From positions 62,001 to 126,000 of the forward strand of contig NZ_WTCR01000008.1 of the NCBI RefSeq assembly GCF_009795715.1: a stretch of 64,000 nt of DNA, in the 5' to 3' direction. Every line of letters starts with the position of its first letter. Positions within the stretch are counted from its first letter, which is position 1. This stretch comes from Labilibaculum euxinicum. Its GTDB lineage: Bacteria > Bacteroidota > Bacteroidia > Bacteroidales > Marinifilaceae. The notes beneath the pieces are model-generated. The model was not told the origin of the DNA. It saw only the letters and a program-made list of their open reading frames with translations, and ran no database searches. The translations under genes were made by a program, and so were the position numbers. Shown here in pieces: positions 9,193 through 18,104 of the stretch.

Positions 9193-9753
9193 TTAGATAT
9201 TGATTAATACAATTTTATTATAAAGAGCAATCTCTTCATTTTTGCTTTTCTGTTTCTTTAGTTGTTTCTCAAACCATTCACTATCTTCGCTTATAGCCGC
9301 GATGCCGATTTTCAGTATCTGTTTTATTTGCTGACTTGCACCCGACATAGAGCAAGCCTCCTTTTTTAATTCTTTTCTCAGGTAATTTTCAATTCCCTTT
9401 ATACTTTTATAAATGCGGGGTTTTCTTATCCTCAAAACCACATTAGGGTCTCCCGCTACCGGTTGTTCTTCATACATGTAAACACTCTCGAACAGTGCAT
9501 AATACTGAGCAATTTCCTTCCCCCAGGTACTTTCCACAGATGCCCTTACCGGCAAGGAAAGTTTTTCCTCATCAGGACTGTAGTAAGTAAAAGTTAATTG
9601 TTCGTCGGGTGTTGTTTCTATAAAATCATTCCCGTGTTTATTTGATGCAGGCCATACCGTCACATCATCAGAATTTAAACTGGCAACTTCTTGTGCACGT
9701 AATCCTGACACAACTAACACTAAGGCTAAAATTAAGGTGGTTCTAATTTCCAT
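9193..9753 (-). CDS. Secreted protein of unknown function, first gene of the SusCD operon
   Basis: I do not recognise this 186-residue protein. It has a signal peptide (MEIRTTLILALVLVVSGLRAQ). The mature part is charged, with a predicted beta-rich first half (residues about 25-115) and a lysine-rich helical C terminus (WFEKQLKKQKSKNEEIALYNK). It has no lipobox. It begins the operon and ends 17 bases before susC, so it is almost certainly co-expressed with it. It could be a periplasmic accessory or a regulator input for the uptake system, but nothing in the sequence proves this. Coding by frame, signal peptide and operon position; function unassigned. Confidence 0.75.
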   Translation of the reverse strand: MEIRTTLILALVLVVSGLRAQEVASLNSDDVTVWPASNKHGNDFIETTPDEQLTFTYYSPDEEKLSLPVRASVESTWGKEIAQYYALFESVYMYEEQPVAGDPNVVLRIRKPRIYKSIKGIENYLRKELKKEACSMSGASQQIKQILKIGIAAISEDSEWFEKQLKKQKSKNEEIALYNKIVLINI

Positions 9754-10335
9754 ATCGTCATATGTATTTGTGAATATTCAAGCTTTTTATCTGGCTCAAA
9801 GTACACGAACACATATCACCTAATGATAAGCTTAGAGTAAACTTTATTTTAAATATTAAAATGTATCTATGTAAAAAACCGGAGAGAAGTAAATAGTATA
9901 TTTCGTGGATAACCCCTACAGAAGAACCAACACAACACACTTATTAAGTGAGATTTACATGCGTTCCATTTAATTATTAGGAATTAAATATTTCCAATTC
10001 CAATACATAACCATCAATTGACAGAACAACTAAAGGTTAATTTAAGATGAACTAAAATTCTTTTGAAACTTTACTGAAACAATAGTGGATTAGATTGTCA
10101 ATTTATTAGCTAACAATCCATAGGAGAAGAAACAAAAAATTATATTTTGCCAAAAATCACACAGTCGGACAAAACGGAGATAAAATAACTAACAGATGAA
10201 TAAAACAAATAATGCAAGCATTTACCATATGCCTGACATCACAATTTAAGTTATGGAAGAACAAAAAAATCCACTACCTATGGTAATGAAAATCTGAAGA
10301 TAAAACCATTGTACAAAGAAATGGATCTTGAAGTG
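9754..10335. other. 582-bp AT-rich intergenic region
   Basis: It holds the presumed promoter region of the SusCD operon at its left end and the 3' end of the CDF gene at its right. The minus strand carries TACTTTG about 45 bases upstream of the operon start, one base short of the TAnnTTTG spacing. A weak inverted repeat (GATTGT/ACAATC, 14-base loop) lies near 10094-10119. I see no gene, repeat or terminator I would defend. The 60-codon minus frame at 9758-9940 has no coding features. Confidence 0.5.
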
Positions 10336-11217
10336 CTAATCAATATTTGGCTCAATGTGAATTGTTGATACGTAACCGTACTTTTCGAGAATGGCTTCTT
10401 CCAGTTCTGTTGCAATATCGTGAGCCTTTTTTATTGGCATATCCTGCGGAAGTAATATGTGAAAAGTTAGTTCTGTATGATCCCCATATACATGAAGATG
10501 AAAATGATGAGGTTCTAATTTGTACGAAGACACTTTCTCAATGGTCATTTTTAGTTCCTGAATGATTGTATCGGAAGGGCTCTCTCCCAATAAGGAATGA
10601 ATAGAATCACTAATAATTTCATACGCAGCATGACCAATTAGTATGGCAACAATCATTCCTAAAGCTCCGTCGACCCACCAAAAATAAGGACCTAAAAATA
10701 TTCCAACCAAAATAACCAAAGAAGATATTGCATCGCTTCTATGATGCCATGCATCAGCTTTTAACACTTTGGAATTGGTTTTCTTTGCTCCGAAATAGGC
10801 AAATTGAGCCAACAATTCCTTTGTTACAACCGACACGATCATAACTACAATAGCAATGCTCCCAAATTGCGATGACTCCCGGCTTTGCAGCGTATGATAA
10901 GATTCAATGATAAAATCGAACGCCACCAAGAGAAGTAAAATTCCAATAATAAAGGCACTTATTAAATCGGCTCGTCCGTGCCCAAAAGGATGATCCTCAT
11001 CCGCAGGCTTCTTCGAAATCTTAGCACCAACAATTACAATTACAGAACTTAAGCTGTCCGACAAGGTATGCCAAGCATCTGCAATAATTGCAATGGAACC
11101 TGTCGCCAAACCAGCCCAGTATTTTAATCCAAAAAGCAATATATTCCCAATTATTGAAAGCCAGCCTTCTACCGAGGCCCAATTCGATTTATCTAATTTA
11201 AACTTGGAATTTTTCAA
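10336..11217 (-). CDS. Cation diffusion facilitator (zinc/divalent metal exporter)
   Basis: Inner-membrane antiporter exporting Zn(II) or a similar divalent metal; 293 residues. About six membrane segments lie in residues 15-205, followed by a cytoplasmic domain (about 210-290). The metal site motifs are present: IADAWHTLSDSL in helix 2 and LKADAWHHRSDAISS in helix 5, plus the cytoplasmic-loop DHPFGHGR. The C-terminal domain ends with HFHLHVYGDH and STIHIEP, giving histidines for the regulatory metal site. It lies 58 bases downstream of the split 5'-nucleotidase genes on the same strand and may be co-transcribed; 5'-nucleotidases are metal enzymes, so metal balance is a possible shared theme. 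Confidence 0.92.
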   Translation of the reverse strand: MKNSKFKLDKSNWASVEGWLSIIGNILLFGLKYWAGLATGSIAIIADAWHTLSDSLSSVIVIVGAKISKKPADEDHPFGHGRADLISAFIIGILLLLVAFDFIIESYHTLQSRESSQFGSIAIVVMIVSVVTKELLAQFAYFGAKKTNSKVLKADAWHHRSDAISSLVILVGIFLGPYFWWVDGALGMIVAILIGHAAYEIISDSIHSLLGESPSDTIIQELKMTIEKVSSYKLEPHHFHLHVYGDHTELTFHILLPQDMPIKKAHDIATELEEAILEKYGYVSTIHIEPNID

Positions 11218-11275
11218 TGTAAACGAACTTTAGCAACAAGTTATTAACCTAAGTTTGCTGAAATTATTGTATCAA

Positions 11276-12208
11276 TTAAACTAATTCTTCATTAACTGAA
11301 AGAAGTTTTGAAGATGCTAATTTGGTTTTATTTTTCTTATCGATGTAAAAATCAATTCTTCCCAAAGCAATTCCAGCCCATCCAACTTGATTAATTAACA
11401 CTTCTTCACCGTCCAAATTCAGAACCCGTTCCGGAGTTTCCAATAAGGTATGTGTATGTCCTCCAATAATTAGATCTACACCTCGTGTTTTTCTGGCTAA
11501 ATTCACATCACAATCAAAACCCAAATCATTCTTTAATCCTAAATGAGAAAGACAAATAACCAAATCGCATGTATTTTCATCCTTTAAAATACGAACCATT
11601 TTCCCGGTAACATCAACAGGATCAACATAGGAGATAGAGCCTCTGTTTTTTGGCTCCACATAACCGTCTAAATTTACTCCCAGACCAAAAACGCCAATCC
11701 TAAAATCTTCTTTATCAATTATTTTATAAGCTGGGATTTGACCATACAATTCGGTTTCAGAAAAATCATAGTTCGCATTCAGCAATGGAAAATTAAGGTG
11801 TTTCAATTGACTTGCAATCCCCTCAATACCATTATCAAACTCATGGTTCCCAATAGTTCCGGCATCATATCGCATTTTCGACATTAATTTAAATTCGGCT
11901 TCCCCCTTAAAGAAATTAAAATAAGGTGTGCCTTGAAACACATCGCCTGCATCAAATAACAAAACCAATTCTTCTTCTTTTCTGATTTTTTGAACCAATG
12001 CATGAATTCTTGCAAAACCTCCCAAACCACCAAATTCAGGGTCGCCCTTTGGAAAAGGTTCAATACGGCTGTGCAAATCGTTGGTATGAAGAACCGTGAT
12101 TTTCTGTAATTCTTTTTTAGCAGCAGAAGCTCTTTTGGGAATAATTCCTGTTCCCAAAAACAAACCCGCTACACCGATATTTTTCAAAAAATCCCTTCTA
12201 TTCCACAT
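11276..12208 (-). CDS. 5'-nucleotidase-type metallophosphatase (N-terminal catalytic half), Tat-exported
   Basis: Catalytic half of an UshA/SoxB-like 5'-nucleotidase, 310 residues. The N terminus WNRRDFLKNIGVAGLFLGTG is a twin-arginine signal, so the protein is probably folded and loaded with metal before export. Metallophosphatase motifs: HTNDLHSR (about 40-47), FDAGDVFQGTP (about 85), GNHEFDNG (about 119), CLSHLG (about 219) and GGHTHTLLE (about 249). The C-terminal substrate-binding domain that normally follows is missing here; it is encoded by the upstream gene, which this gene overlaps by 11 bases. Together the two should make one periplasmic nucleotidase or related phosphohydrolase. Confidence 0.9.
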   Translation of the reverse strand: MWNRRDFLKNIGVAGLFLGTGIIPKRASAAKKELQKITVLHTNDLHSRIEPFPKGDPEFGGLGGFARIHALVQKIRKEEELVLLFDAGDVFQGTPYFNFFKGEAEFKLMSKMRYDAGTIGNHEFDNGIEGIASQLKHLNFPLLNANYDFSETELYGQIPAYKIIDKEDFRIGVFGLGVNLDGYVEPKNRGSISYVDPVDVTGKMVRILKDENTCDLVICLSHLGLKNDLGFDCDVNLARKTRGVDLIIGGHTHTLLETPERVLNLDGEEVLINQVGWAGIALGRIDFYIDKKNKTKLASSKLLSVNEELV

Positions 12209-12980
12209 TGTAAATCCTCCCGTCTAGTTCTGCTGAAATATGTTTTCCATTTTCATAATCACGCCTAATGTATTTGATCATTTCCGATCTTAATTTAAGG
12301 TGCAAATGTCTGAACGTTTCCCTTGTCTCAAATGCAGACAGCCCGCCACCACCATTCACCAAATAATCTATTGATAAAATGTGATATGTTTTTCCCAAAT
12401 CAACCGACGTTCCATTAACAAGAACATCAACCGCTTGCTTATCCTTAATTCCCATTTTCACACCGCTAATACCTTCACCTCCAAACCCGGCAACTTGATT
12501 CAGAAGTTTCATTAAATCGTCCCCTTTCATTCCAACAATCACTAGTTTATTTTTAAAAGGTAACATTTCAAAAATTCGCCCGGTTGTTATTTCTCCTTTA
12601 GGCATTCCTGTGCGAATTCCCCCCTGATTCATTATCACCAAATCAACAGAGTGGGATAATTGATTTTCAACACAGAATTCTTTCCCAATGGCAAGCATTG
12701 CATCGGCAATATAATCAGACAATTTACTCTCTGGCTTACCGGTAATCATTTCTTCATCACAAACAGAAATAACCGTATTCATTTCCCCGTCGAGCTGAGA
12801 TTTATAGCTTTCGATAACATTCACAAAAGCAGTGTCCTTTTGCGAATTCGAATCCATAACTGAATCAATCGTGTAATTCTGTTGATGATCAGGCTTATTA
12901 ATCTTACTGCTTACAGAACAACCTGAAAAGATCAGCAGTAAGAATAGTATCCTAATTGAGTTATTAAAATATAATTTCAT
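12198..12980 (-). CDS. 5'-nucleotidase C-terminal domain lipoprotein
   Basis: Substrate-binding half of a 5'-nucleotidase, encoded separately; 260 residues. ATG 12980 gives MKLYFNNSIRILFLLL followed by the lipobox IFSGC, so I prefer it to the longer frame from 13010. Residues about 70-250 match the 5_nucleotid_C domain: IMNQGGIRTGMPKGEIT (substrate pocket), IFEMLPFKNKL and YLVNGGGGLSAFE. It would be anchored in a membrane facing the periplasm. The next gene, translationally coupled by an 11-base overlap, supplies the metal-binding domain. Splitting of this enzyme into two genes in this order is something I have seen in other Bacteroidota. Confidence 0.88.
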   Translation of the reverse strand: MKLYFNNSIRILFLLLIFSGCSVSSKINKPDHQQNYTIDSVMDSNSQKDTAFVNVIESYKSQLDGEMNTVISVCDEEMITGKPESKLSDYIADAMLAIGKEFCVENQLSHSVDLVIMNQGGIRTGMPKGEITTGRIFEMLPFKNKLVIVGMKGDDLMKLLNQVAGFGGEGISGVKMGIKDKQAVDVLVNGTSVDLGKTYHILSIDYLVNGGGGLSAFETRETFRHLHLKLRSEMIKYIRRDYENGKHISAELDGRIYNVE

Positions 12981-13083
12981 GTGAAAACAGATGAAAGAGT
13001 GATTAAACACACCCTTGTCCTTTTTAAGGGAATGTAAAATTATAAAAATAGCTTGATTTCTATATTATATAAATCTGAATTAA

Positions 13084-14151
13084 TCAAAAATCTAAGGTTA
13101 ATTGCTGAGGTTCAGAAAAATTGATTTGATTGGAAACAGTTAAACCCAGCAGTCGAATGCTTTCTTTCAGTTCAATTTGGTTTAACAATTCGTTTGCCAG
13201 ATTAAGGATTTGATCCAACCGATTCAATTCCTGCAGAATGGTTTTACTTCTTGTTACCTGTTCAAAACTACTGTATTTCACTTTTAAACTTAAAGTCCTT
13301 CCTCTAAAACCACTCTTCTTTAATCGGCGCAGCAAATCTTCTGCAGTTGCAATCATGTCTTTTCTGATCAAATCTTTATTCGATAAATCGGCATGAAATG
13401 TATGCTCAGTACTCACCGATTTACGAACCCGGTTAGGATTCACCGGACGGTTATCAACACCTCTTGAAATTTGATAATAGTAAACTCCGGCTTTCCCAAA
13501 CACACGAGTCAATTCAGCAAGGCTTCTCTCCTTCAAATCTTTCCCTCTGAATATACCCAACTGATGCATTTTATCAGCAGTAACCTTTCCAACTCCAAAA
13601 AATTTATCAATTGATAACTGCTCAATAAACTGCTCAACATCTTTAGGAGGAATAACAAATAAGCCATCAGGCTTTTGATAATCGGAAGCAATTTTAGCCA
13701 AAAACTTATTTACTGATATTCCTGCCGAAGCCGTTAAACCAGTCACCTCCTTAATTCTTTCCTTAATCTCTTTAGCAATCAAACTCGCAGAAGGCAGATT
13801 TTTCTTGTTGTGAGTAACATCTAAAAAAGCTTCATCAATAGAAAGAGGCTCTACCAAATCGGTGAATTCATGAAAAATACTCATAATTTGCTTCGAAACT
13901 TCTTTGTATCGGTCATGCCTGCCCTTTACAAAAATCAAATTTGGGCATCTCCTTTTCGCGATAGAAGAAGGCATTGCAGAACGCACACCGAATTTTCTCG
14001 CTTCGTAACTGGCAGCAGCAACAACTCCCCTGTCTCCGAATCCCCCAACCGCAATTGGTTTGTTTCGAAGTTCGGGATTATCCTTCTGCTCTACCGAGGC
14101 AAAAAAAGCATCCATATCAACGTGAATTATTTTGCGATATTCCTCTTCCAT
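13084..14151 (-). CDS. dinB: DNA polymerase IV (Y family)
   Basis: Error-prone translesion DNA polymerase, 355 residues, cytoplasmic. Palm motifs HVDMDAFFASVEQ (metal aspartates, about residues 9-20) and EPLSIDEAFLDVT (about 100-112, catalytic SIDE) are intact. AASYEARKFGVRSAMP is the fingers region, and ASDYQKPDGLFVI leads to the thumb helix-hairpin-helix motif (FFGVGKVTADKM). The little-finger domain is present, and the C-terminal QQLTLDF is a good beta-clamp-binding motif. ATG 14151 was chosen over the TTG two codons upstream. It is divergent from a MATE gene. No LexA-type box was recognised. Confidence 0.96.
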   Translation of the reverse strand: MEEEYRKIIHVDMDAFFASVEQKDNPELRNKPIAVGGFGDRGVVAAASYEARKFGVRSAMPSSIAKRRCPNLIFVKGRHDRYKEVSKQIMSIFHEFTDLVEPLSIDEAFLDVTHNKKNLPSASLIAKEIKERIKEVTGLTASAGISVNKFLAKIASDYQKPDGLFVIPPKDVEQFIEQLSIDKFFGVGKVTADKMHQLGIFRGKDLKERSLAELTRVFGKAGVYYYQISRGVDNRPVNPNRVRKSVSTEHTFHADLSNKDLIRKDMIATAEDLLRRLKKSGFRGRTLSLKVKYSSFEQVTRSKTILQELNRLDQILNLANELLNQIELKESIRLLGLTVSNQINFSEPQQLTLDF

Positions 14152-14316
14152 TTTCAATTCAAATATCCAGAAACAATTTAAAAAATAATCGTTTCAATTT
14201 TTGTAATTTTACACGCCTTAAAAAAGCGAATCAATTCATATTTCCTATTCAACACTTTGCGAAAATAGGGAATAAATACAACCAAACCCGTTCCTGTAAG
14301 AACCAAAATAAGTAAA

Positions 14317-15834
14317 GTGAACCAAATTAAAGATCTTACCAGAGGAAAAATTTTTCCTCAAATTATAAAACTGGCTATTCCAATAATTGCCACCTCATTT
14401 GTGCAAATGGCATACAACATGACGGATATGGCGTGGTTGGGACAAGTTGGAAGCGAAACTGTAAGTGCTGTTGGAATTGCTCTTTATCTGGTTTGGTTTG
14501 GTTCATCACTCCTCTTTATTACTAAAATTGGTGCTGAAGTAGGAATTTCACAATCAATAGGAAGTAAAAATCTTGAACGGGCACAATCATTTGCAAAAAA
14601 CGCGTTCAGTTTATCTTTTATTATCTCCATTGGATTTGCTTTATCAGTATGGATATTTGCCGACCCTATTGTAGGTCTTTTTAATATTAAAAGTGAATTT
14701 GTAAACGAGACTGCCTTCAAATACCTTCGGATAATTGCCGTTGGAATGCCATTTACCTATTCCAACATCACTATGGCTGGTATTTATAATGGAGTTGGCA
14801 ATACCAAAACCTCATTTTGGATCAATGCCTCCGGCTTGATTATAAATATGATACTCGATCCAATTCTTATTTTTGGTTGGGGAAGTATTCCAGGCATGGG
14901 TGCCGAAGGTGCAGGAATCGCGACTGTAATTTCTCAGCTAAGTGTTTTTCTACTATTTATATACTACTTGTATATCAAGGAAAATCCATTACAAATCAAA
15001 AACTATTTAGGGAAAATTCAAAAAGAATTCTTCCTCCCAATCCTAAAAATAGGAGGTCCTGTTGCTCTCCAATCAGCTTGTTTTGCCTTTATCGCTATGA
15101 TTTTAGCAAGGGTGATAAACAATATTTCTCATGGAAATCCCATTCCTTTTTCAGTTCAATCGATAGGATCACAAATAGAAGCACTATCCTGGATGACCGC
15201 CTCTGGTTTCTCAACTGCATTGGGTACATTCACAGGCCAGAATTATGGAGCAAATAAATGGAGACGAATTCAAAAAGGTTTCTTCATCACATTAGGAATC
15301 GCAGGTTTTATAGGATTCATTAGTACCTTGCTCTTCCTTTTTGCAGGCGATCATATTTTCGGATTGTTTATAAATAACAGTGAAAATAATGTAGTGCATA
15401 TGGGCATGGTTTACCTATTTATTCTTGGTATTTCACAGATATTTATGTGTGTTGAAATTACAGCAACAGGAGCCTTTAACGGAATTGGACGGGCAGTTCC
15501 ACCTGCAATAGTTGGAATTGTTGGAAACCTGATGCGGATTCCCTTTGCCTATATATTGAGCTACACTTTAGTTGATTATCTACCTGAATTTCAGAACTGG
15601 ATATCTTCCGAGTCTGTTTCGGCGACAGGTGTTTGGTGGGGATTAACCATTAGCAGCATATTAAAAGGAAGTATTTTATTTTTGTGGTTCCTTTTTTTAC
15701 TGAACAAACATCCCGAAAACCAGTCTCCAATTCCTTTAAAACGTTTATGGATAAGAATCATTCCAAGCAGATTGCGCCAGTCCTCTACAATCATTAATCC
15801 AATCGAGAATGAAGAATTTAAAAAGAGAGCTTAA
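14317..15834 (+). CDS. MATE-family multidrug efflux transporter (GTG start)
   Basis: Inner-membrane cation-coupled drug or toxin exporter, 505 residues, with about twelve membrane helices in two pseudo-repeats. The N-terminal stretch ATSFVQMAYNMTDMAWLG is the family's typical first helix, and the second repeat has ASGFSTALGTFTGQNYGA. The only plausible start is GTG 14317 (reading MNQIKDLTRGKIFPQ); the next ATG would remove half of the first helix. The last 26 bases overlap mnmD, so the two are translationally coupled although their functions seem unrelated. A second, different MATE gene lies at 35996-37432. Confidence 0.92.
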   Translation: MNQIKDLTRGKIFPQIIKLAIPIIATSFVQMAYNMTDMAWLGQVGSETVSAVGIALYLVWFGSSLLFITKIGAEVGISQSIGSKNLERAQSFAKNAFSLSFIISIGFALSVWIFADPIVGLFNIKSEFVNETAFKYLRIIAVGMPFTYSNITMAGIYNGVGNTKTSFWINASGLIINMILDPILIFGWGSIPGMGAEGAGIATVISQLSVFLLFIYYLYIKENPLQIKNYLGKIQKEFFLPILKIGGPVALQSACFAFIAMILARVINNISHGNPIPFSVQSIGSQIEALSWMTASGFSTALGTFTGQNYGANKWRRIQKGFFITLGIAGFIGFISTLLFLFAGDHIFGLFINNSENNVVHMGMVYLFILGISQIFMCVEITATGAFNGIGRAVPPAIVGIVGNLMRIPFAYILSYTLVDYLPEFQNWISSESVSATGVWWGLTISSILKGSILFLWFLFLLNKHPENQSPIPLKRLWIRIIPSRLRQSSTIINPIENEEFKKRA

Positions 15835-16501
15835 AATAACTGAAGATGGTTCTCATACCCTCTTTGTTCCTGAATTAAATGAGCATTACCATTCTACTCA
15901 TGGTGCTATTCAGGAAGCGATGCATGTGTATTTAAATGCAGGATTCAATTTTTGCAAGCAAGATCCAATTCACATTTTAGAAATTGGTTTTGGTACAGGA
16001 CTAAACTGCTTCCTCACTCTTATTGAAGCCGAAAAACAAAACAGAACCGTTATTTATCATTCAATAGAATTGTATCCGATAAAAAAAGAACACATTCAAA
16101 GCCTGAATTACACCGATCAAATAGAAGGATCAGACAGAGACGTTTTTTTTAAGCTGCATCAGGCAGCATGGAATAAGGAAGTTGAAATCACAAAAACATT
16201 TACACTAAACAAACTGCAGGGTGATCTCAGAAAATTTATTTTTCCTGCTATGTATGATCTTATTTATTTTGATGCCTTTGCTCCTGATATTCAGCCCGAT
16301 TTATGGACTCAGGATATTTTTGAAAAACTGCACAATCACCTGAAAGAAGATGCAGTTTTAACAACCTACTCTACAAAAGGAATCATAAAACAAGCTCTGA
16401 GAGGTGCAGGATTTGAGGTAAAACGTCTGCCTGGCCCACCTGGTAAACGACAAATGCTGCGAGCAAAGAAGTTATGCATCAATAGAAAACCAAATAATTG
16501 A
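15809..16501 (+). CDS. mnmD: tRNA wobble-uridine methyltransferase MnmD (MnmC methyltransferase-like)
   Basis: SAM-dependent methylation completing the 5-methylaminomethyl-2-thiouridine modification at tRNA wobble position 34. The 230 residues correspond to the methyltransferase half of enterobacterial MnmC without the FAD-dependent oxidoreductase half, the stand-alone form usual in Bacteroidota. Motifs: the early YHSTHGAIQEAMHVY signature, the SAM-binding LEIGFGTGLNCFLT (about residues 51-65) and the active-site YFDAFAPDIQPDLWT (about 152-166), then LTTYSTKG. It overlaps the end of the MATE gene by 26 bases, so it probably uses that transcript. Confidence 0.9.
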   Translation: MKNLKRELKITEDGSHTLFVPELNEHYHSTHGAIQEAMHVYLNAGFNFCKQDPIHILEIGFGTGLNCFLTLIEAEKQNRTVIYHSIELYPIKKEHIQSLNYTDQIEGSDRDVFFKLHQAAWNKEVEITKTFTLNKLQGDLRKFIFPAMYDLIYFDAFAPDIQPDLWTQDIFEKLHNHLKEDAVLTTYSTKGIIKQALRGAGFEVKRLPGPPGKRQMLRAKKLCINRKPNN

Positions 16502-16583
16502 ATGAAGATCTTTTTTTATTGGAAGTTAAATGCAAAAAAAGGTTAATTACAAGTTGATTTTCGATATTCTGAGAGAAAAGCTT

Positions 16584-16591
16584 TACCTTAG
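16584..16591 (+). promoter_or_regulatory. Possible -7 box TACCTTAG before the FKBP pair
   Basis: One mismatch to TAnnTTTG, 68 bases before ATG 16659. The same octamer occurs before the KAS III-like gene (24738-24745), and TATCTTAG before the MscS gene (22446-22453). Weak evidence on its own. Confidence 0.25.
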
Positions 16592-16658
16592 ACGATTCTT
16601 ATGATCTTGCTGATCATAAATAAAATTGAATTATTATAATTAAATATACAATACCCGA

Positions 16659-17261
16659 ATGAAGTACACAGAAGAACAAGATAAGGTAAGTTATTGCCTT
16701 GGATTAAGCATCGCAAGTAATTTAATAACTTCAGGAGTTAAAACAATTAGTGTTGAGCCATTTATGGAAGCTTTGGATGCTGCTTTTAATGGAAAAATGC
16801 CGGAACTATCTCCGGAAGAGGCCAATGGTATTCTTCAGGAATTTTTTGGAAAACTACAAGAAGAACAAGCTGGAAAAGCGGTTGAAGCAGGAACAAAATT
16901 TTTAGAAGAGAACTCTAAAAAAGAAGGTGTTGTAAGTCTTGAAAGCGGACTGCAATACGAAATTATCACAGAAGGAAAAGGAGACACTCCAAAAGGAACT
17001 GACAGCGTTAAATGTCACTACCATGGAACTTTAATTGACGGAACAGTTTTCGATAGCTCTGTAAAAAGAGGTGAACCTGCTGTATTTCCGGTAAATGGAG
17101 TTATTAGAGGTTGGGTCGAAGCTCTTCAACTAATGCCTTTAGGTTCAAAATGGAAACTATATGTTCCTTCGGACTTAGCTTATGGTGCACAGGGGGCCGG
17201 AAACCTTATTGGCCCACACACAACTTTAATTTTCGAAGTTGAATTACTTGAAATCGTATAA
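16659..17261 (+). CDS. Cytoplasmic FKBP-type peptidyl-prolyl isomerase
   Basis: Catalyses cis-trans isomerisation of proline bonds; 200 residues. Residues 1-85 are the helical dimerisation domain of the FklB/Mip type (VSYCLGLSIASNLI, ending KFLEENSKKEG), and about 100-200 are the FKBP fold (VKCHYHGTLIDGTVFDSSVKRGEPAVF, VIRGWVEALQLMPLGSKW, LAYGAQGAG). Aromatic pocket residues such as Y, F, D and W of the fold are present. It has no signal peptide, so it should be cytoplasmic, unlike the homologous lipoprotein that follows after 31 bases. The two are clearly related and probably arose by duplication, one copy gaining an export signal. Confidence 0.93.
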   Translation: MKYTEEQDKVSYCLGLSIASNLITSGVKTISVEPFMEALDAAFNGKMPELSPEEANGILQEFFGKLQEEQAGKAVEAGTKFLEENSKKEGVVSLESGLQYEIITEGKGDTPKGTDSVKCHYHGTLIDGTVFDSSVKRGEPAVFPVNGVIRGWVEALQLMPLGSKWKLYVPSDLAYGAQGAGNLIGPHTTLIFEVELLEIV

Positions 17262-17292
17262 TTATATTAATAACCATAACAATCCAAAAAAA

Positions 17293-17994
17293 ATGAAACT
17301 AAAAGTATTATCTATTGCACTAGGTCTTGGACTAATAACATTGGCTTCCTGTAATCAAAAAAGAAATAAAAATGTTGCTCTAAACAACGAACTTGACTCT
17401 GTTAGTTATAGTTTAGGTGCTAGTTTTGGTACTAACCTTGAGCGTAACGGACTTACTAATTTGAACGAAGAAGTTCTTTTGGCAGCGTTGTACGCTTCTC
17501 TTGACAAAGATTCATTGGTAATTGATCCTCAAAAAGGAAATGCTGTTATCAATAACTACATCAAAGGTCTTCAGGAAAAAATTGGAGCTGAAAACTTAGC
17601 TAAGGGTCAAAAATTCTTAGAAGAAAACAAATCAAAAGAAGGTATTGTTGTTACTGCAAGTGGTTTACAATACCGTATTATCAACGAAGGAGACGGTCCT
17701 AAACCTCTTGCTACTGATAAAGTTTCAGTTCACTACAAAGGAACAACTATTGACGGTAAAGAATTTGACTCTTCTTATAAAAGAAACGAACCAGCTACAT
17801 TTGCTGCTAACCGTGTAATTAAAGGATGGACTGAAGCATTACAATTAATGCCTGTAGGTTCTAAATGGGAATTATTTATTCCTTCGAACCTTGCTTACGG
17901 TCCACGTGCAATGGGAGCTGATATCAAAGCAAACGAAACTTTAATTTTCGAAGTTGAATTGTTGGATATCATAAAAGACGATAAAAAGAACTAA
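17293..17994 (+). CDS. FKBP-type peptidyl-prolyl isomerase, lipoprotein
   Basis: Exported counterpart of the preceding isomerase, 233 residues. ATG 17293 (MKLKVLSIALGLGLIT) leads into the lipobox LASC, so the mature protein is membrane-anchored and faces the periplasm. It shares the helical N domain (VSYSLGASFGTNLE, GQKFLEENKSKEG) and FKBP domain (VSVHYKGTTIDGKEFDSSYK, VIKGWTEALQLMPVGSKWE) with the upstream gene. The longer frame from 17239 overlaps the upstream stop and spoils the signal peptide. A strong intrinsic terminator follows at 18038, closing this two-gene unit. Likely job: folding of exported proteins. Confidence 0.93.
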   Translation: MKLKVLSIALGLGLITLASCNQKRNKNVALNNELDSVSYSLGASFGTNLERNGLTNLNEEVLLAALYASLDKDSLVIDPQKGNAVINNYIKGLQEKIGAENLAKGQKFLEENKSKEGIVVTASGLQYRIINEGDGPKPLATDKVSVHYKGTTIDGKEFDSSYKRNEPATFAANRVIKGWTEALQLMPVGSKWELFIPSNLAYGPRAMGADIKANETLIFEVELLDIIKDDKKN

Positions 17995-18037
17995 TTAATA
18001 AATTTGATTAATTAGTACAACTTATTAAAAGCAATTA

Positions 18038-18079
18038 CCCCTTTTGGAGTTTTCCAGAAGGGGTTCTTTTTTCTTTTTT
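18038..18079 (+). terminator. Intrinsic terminator after the FKBP pair
   Basis: CCCCTTTTGG pairs with CCAGAAGGGG (one G-T wobble) around a six-base loop, followed directly by TTCTTTTTTC and more T. A textbook plus-strand terminator. Confidence 0.9.
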
Positions 18080-18104
18080 GACAAAGAATCTTTTTTTAGA
18101 TTTG
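18078..18104 (+). promoter_or_regulatory. Possible promoter TTG-N16-TAGATTTG
   Basis: TAGATTTG at 18097-18104 matches TAnnTTTG, with TTG 16 bases upstream (slightly short spacing). It sits just after the terminator of the FKBP unit and would give the cyclophilin gene a leader of about 235 bases. The rest of 18105-18344 is AT-rich with one weak hairpin (ATTCTC/GAGAAT near 18270) and no ORF. Confidence 0.35.

Noticed and set aside
9758-9940. 60-codon ORF upstream of the SusCD operon
   Set aside because: No coding features, would sit on the likely promoter, and its sequence is low-complexity hydrophobic as expected from AT-rich DNA.
10094-10119. GATTGT/ACAATC inverted repeat in the 582-bp intergenic region
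   Set aside because: Six-base arms with a 14-base loop are expected by chance in this AT-rich sequence.
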